DNA of 64,000 bases, from positions 31,916-95,915 of the forward strand of contig NZ_SUEG01000005.1 in NCBI RefSeq assembly GCF_005063415.1, written 5' to 3'. How positions within the stretch are numbered: position 1 is the first letter of the stretch; every line of letters starts with the position of its first letter. The notes beneath the pieces are model-generated. The model saw only the letters and a program-made list of their open reading frames with translations, was not told the DNA's origin and searched no databases. The DNA is from Mesorhizobium sp. (GTDB taxonomy: Bacteria > Pseudomonadota > Alphaproteobacteria > Rhizobiales > Rhizobiaceae). Positions 62,871 through 64,000 of this stretch are shown piece by piece. Position numbers and translations under genes: made by a program.

Positions 62871-64000
62871 CTACCCGCCGAGCCGGAAATACTTGGCACT
62901 GGTCGAGAACTTGGATCCGTTGGCCTCGATTTCCTCGAGAATTTTGGGCAACAGCTGCGAGGCTGGCATTGGCGTGGAGAACGCGGCCGCCTGGATATCC
63001 TGGGGCCCGGTGATCACCATGATGATCTGCGGCACGGCCTTGCCTGCAGCCCTGTCGGCGGCGCCGAGACCGATCGGGATGCTGAAGGTAGCCTTGTCCG
63101 ATTGAACGACCATGCGGTCATCGAGGTTGAACATCATGCCTTTGTGGTCGATCAGCAGCACGCTGGAAATGAGCCCGCCACGCGTCACCAGCGTACCGCT
63201 GATCGGCGTACCGTTTGGCACCGATGTTCGATCGAGAACGAGCTGCGGCTTTTCGCCAGCAGTCTGCCCCAGAAAGCGCAGGAAATTGGTGACTTCGCAC
63301 TGGCTCGGCTCAATGAGGCGCACGTTGATGTCCGGCTCAACGTGGAATTTTGCCTGGAAATCAGCCAGCATCTGCTCGAATGGCTGGACCGCGGTTCCAA
63401 ATCCTTCGATGGCAGCGGTCTTATCGGTTATCGACGTCACGGCGGCGTAGAAACAGTCGCCACCGCTGAAGTCGCGAACCCACGAAACACGCTGCGCCAT
63501 ATCGTCGATCACCGGGGCAACTTCCGGCTTGGGCACGTTCAGGGCGACCGTGGCCTGCTCTGGTTGACTGGCCGGGGGCAGGTCGGCCTGCCGCCCTGCT
63601 GCGCTCGTCTCATCCGCCTGGCGTGCAGCCGCCTCGGGAATGGGCGCTGCTGGTATCGCCTTCCCCGGTCGGCTTGCCTGGTGTTTGGGCGGCGGCAGGT
63701 CGGCCTGCTGCTCCTTTGCCCTCGTCGCATCCGCCTGGCCTGCAGCCGGTTCGGGAGCTGGCGCGGCCGGTTTCGCCTCCGCCTGCTGGCTTGCCTGCTG
63801 TGCAGGCTTTTGGCCCGCCGCGGTGTCTGGTTGGGCTACGGGCGGCGGCGCAGCCTTTTCGACCGGCGGGAGGGCTGGAGCAAGCTTGGCAGGCGGCGAG
63901 GGCGTATCGGGCTGAATTGACGGCGTTGCGTTTTCCGCGGGCGGTTGCGCCCCACTTGCCGACGGCTGCGTTTCCTGCATTTGCGGGAGCATCTTAGGCG
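62871..64000 (-). CDS. C-terminal part of a large proline/alanine-rich envelope protein, possibly a Ser/Thr kinase
   Basis: The frame is open at the window edge, so the gene is cut; at least 376 residues are present. The first 150 are a low-complexity Pro/Ala/Gln linker (PPVEKAAPPPVAQPDTAA, KPAQQASQQAEAKPAAPAP). Then comes a folded domain of about 215 residues (VSWVRDFSGGDCFYAAVTSI, EPDINVRLIEPSQCEVTNFL, GGLISSVLLIDHKGMMFNLD) with two cysteines. The arrangement of a long linker followed by a periplasmic domain suits a membrane Ser/Thr kinase or a TonB-like protein. I suspect the former but cannot see the N-terminus. It lies 108 bases upstream of the DUF1036 gene on the same strand and likely heads that operon. 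Confidence 0.7.
   Translation of the reverse strand, partial: PKMLPQMQETQPSASGAQPPAENATPSIQPDTPSPPAKLAPALPPVEKAAPPPVAQPDTAAGQKPAQQASQQAEAKPAAPAPEPAAGQADATRAKEQQADLPPPKHQASRPGKAIPAAPIPEAAARQADETSAAGRQADLPPASQPEQATVALNVPKPEVAPVIDDMAQRVSWVRDFSGGDCFYAAVTSITDKTAAIEGFGTAVQPFEQMLADFQAKFHVEPDINVRLIEPSQCEVTNFLRFLGQTAGEKPQLVLDRTSVPNGTPISGTLVTRGGLISSVLLIDHKGMMFNLDDRMVVQSDKATFSIPIGLGAADRAAGKAVPQIIMVITGPQDIQAAAFSTPMPASQLLPKILEEIEANGSKFSTSAKYFRLGG

Noticed and set aside
62868..63920. 350-codon open frame on the plus strand
   Set aside because: Antisense to the Pro/Ala-rich protein; the arginine/glycine-rich translation reflects the GC-rich opposite strand.
1..64000. CRISPR arrays, rRNA genes, plasmid origin, integrase or attachment site
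   Set aside because: No regular repeat-spacer pattern, no rRNA-like sequence, no repABC, recombinase or tRNA-proximal attachment site was seen.

Overview
The window looks like a symbiosis-island or accessory-replicon segment of a Mesorhizobium-type alphaproteobacterium (order Rhizobiales). Supporting this are the panBC, nadABC and bioBFDAZ vitamin block known from the M. loti symbiosis island, many rhizobial small families (DUF982, DUF6074, DUF3606, CsbD, PRC-barrel, KTSC), candidate EcfG-type stress promoters (GGAAC-N16/17-CGTT), an ExsH/PrsDE-like glycanase export module and a high density of decayed insertion sequences. The species is inferred from gene content only. I found no tRNA, rRNA, CRISPR array, integrase or nod/nif gene.

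Layout. 1-3.1 kb: small rhizobial genes and a frameshifted Crp/Fnr regulator. 3.1-4.6 kb: a luxR-luxI pair with a lux-box-like palindrome between the two genes. 4.7-16.2 kb: an intact vitamin/cofactor block, panBC leftward, then the regulator nadQ with a probable operator, nadABC and bioBFDAZ rightward with mostly 4-bp overlaps. 16.4-18.0 kb: an MFS exporter. 18.2-30.2 kb: an IS graveyard (decayed hemN, an IS481 split by an IS1111-type element, IS110, IS66/IS1380, IS256 and an internally deleted IS66) with two intact islands, a D-Ala-D-Ala-ligase-like ATP-grasp gene and a SAM methyltransferase.

30.4-39 kb: an orphan TadG-like pilus protein, a secreted caspase-fold protein with Sel1 repeats plus a small lipoprotein, stress genes (CsbD, DUF3606), exonuclease III, and nadE behind a decayed isochorismatase-like gene. 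39-46.7 kb: a type I secretion pair (prsE, prsD) with its likely substrate, an RTX/GH16 glycanase, a PAS/HisKA_2 histidine kinase and a lipoprotein aminopeptidase. 46.7-52.5 kb: DUF982 paralogues, small hypothetical and stress genes and phage scraps. 52.6-54.2 kb: a Rieske-FAD oxidoreductase.

54.7-64 kb: a concentration of envelope proteins, and the most novel-looking part: YceI-OmpA fusion, caspase with a C-terminal CxxCH motif, DUF6931 protein, small OmpA protein, membrane-anchored M23 peptidase with a transglycosylase-like tail, DUF1036 protein, and the C-terminal part of a larger protein that leaves the window. Most are predicted to act in the periplasm. Together with the upstream caspase-Sel1/lipoprotein pair they suggest an undescribed envelope proteolysis or cell-wall remodelling module. 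That is inference from domains and proximity, not demonstrated function.
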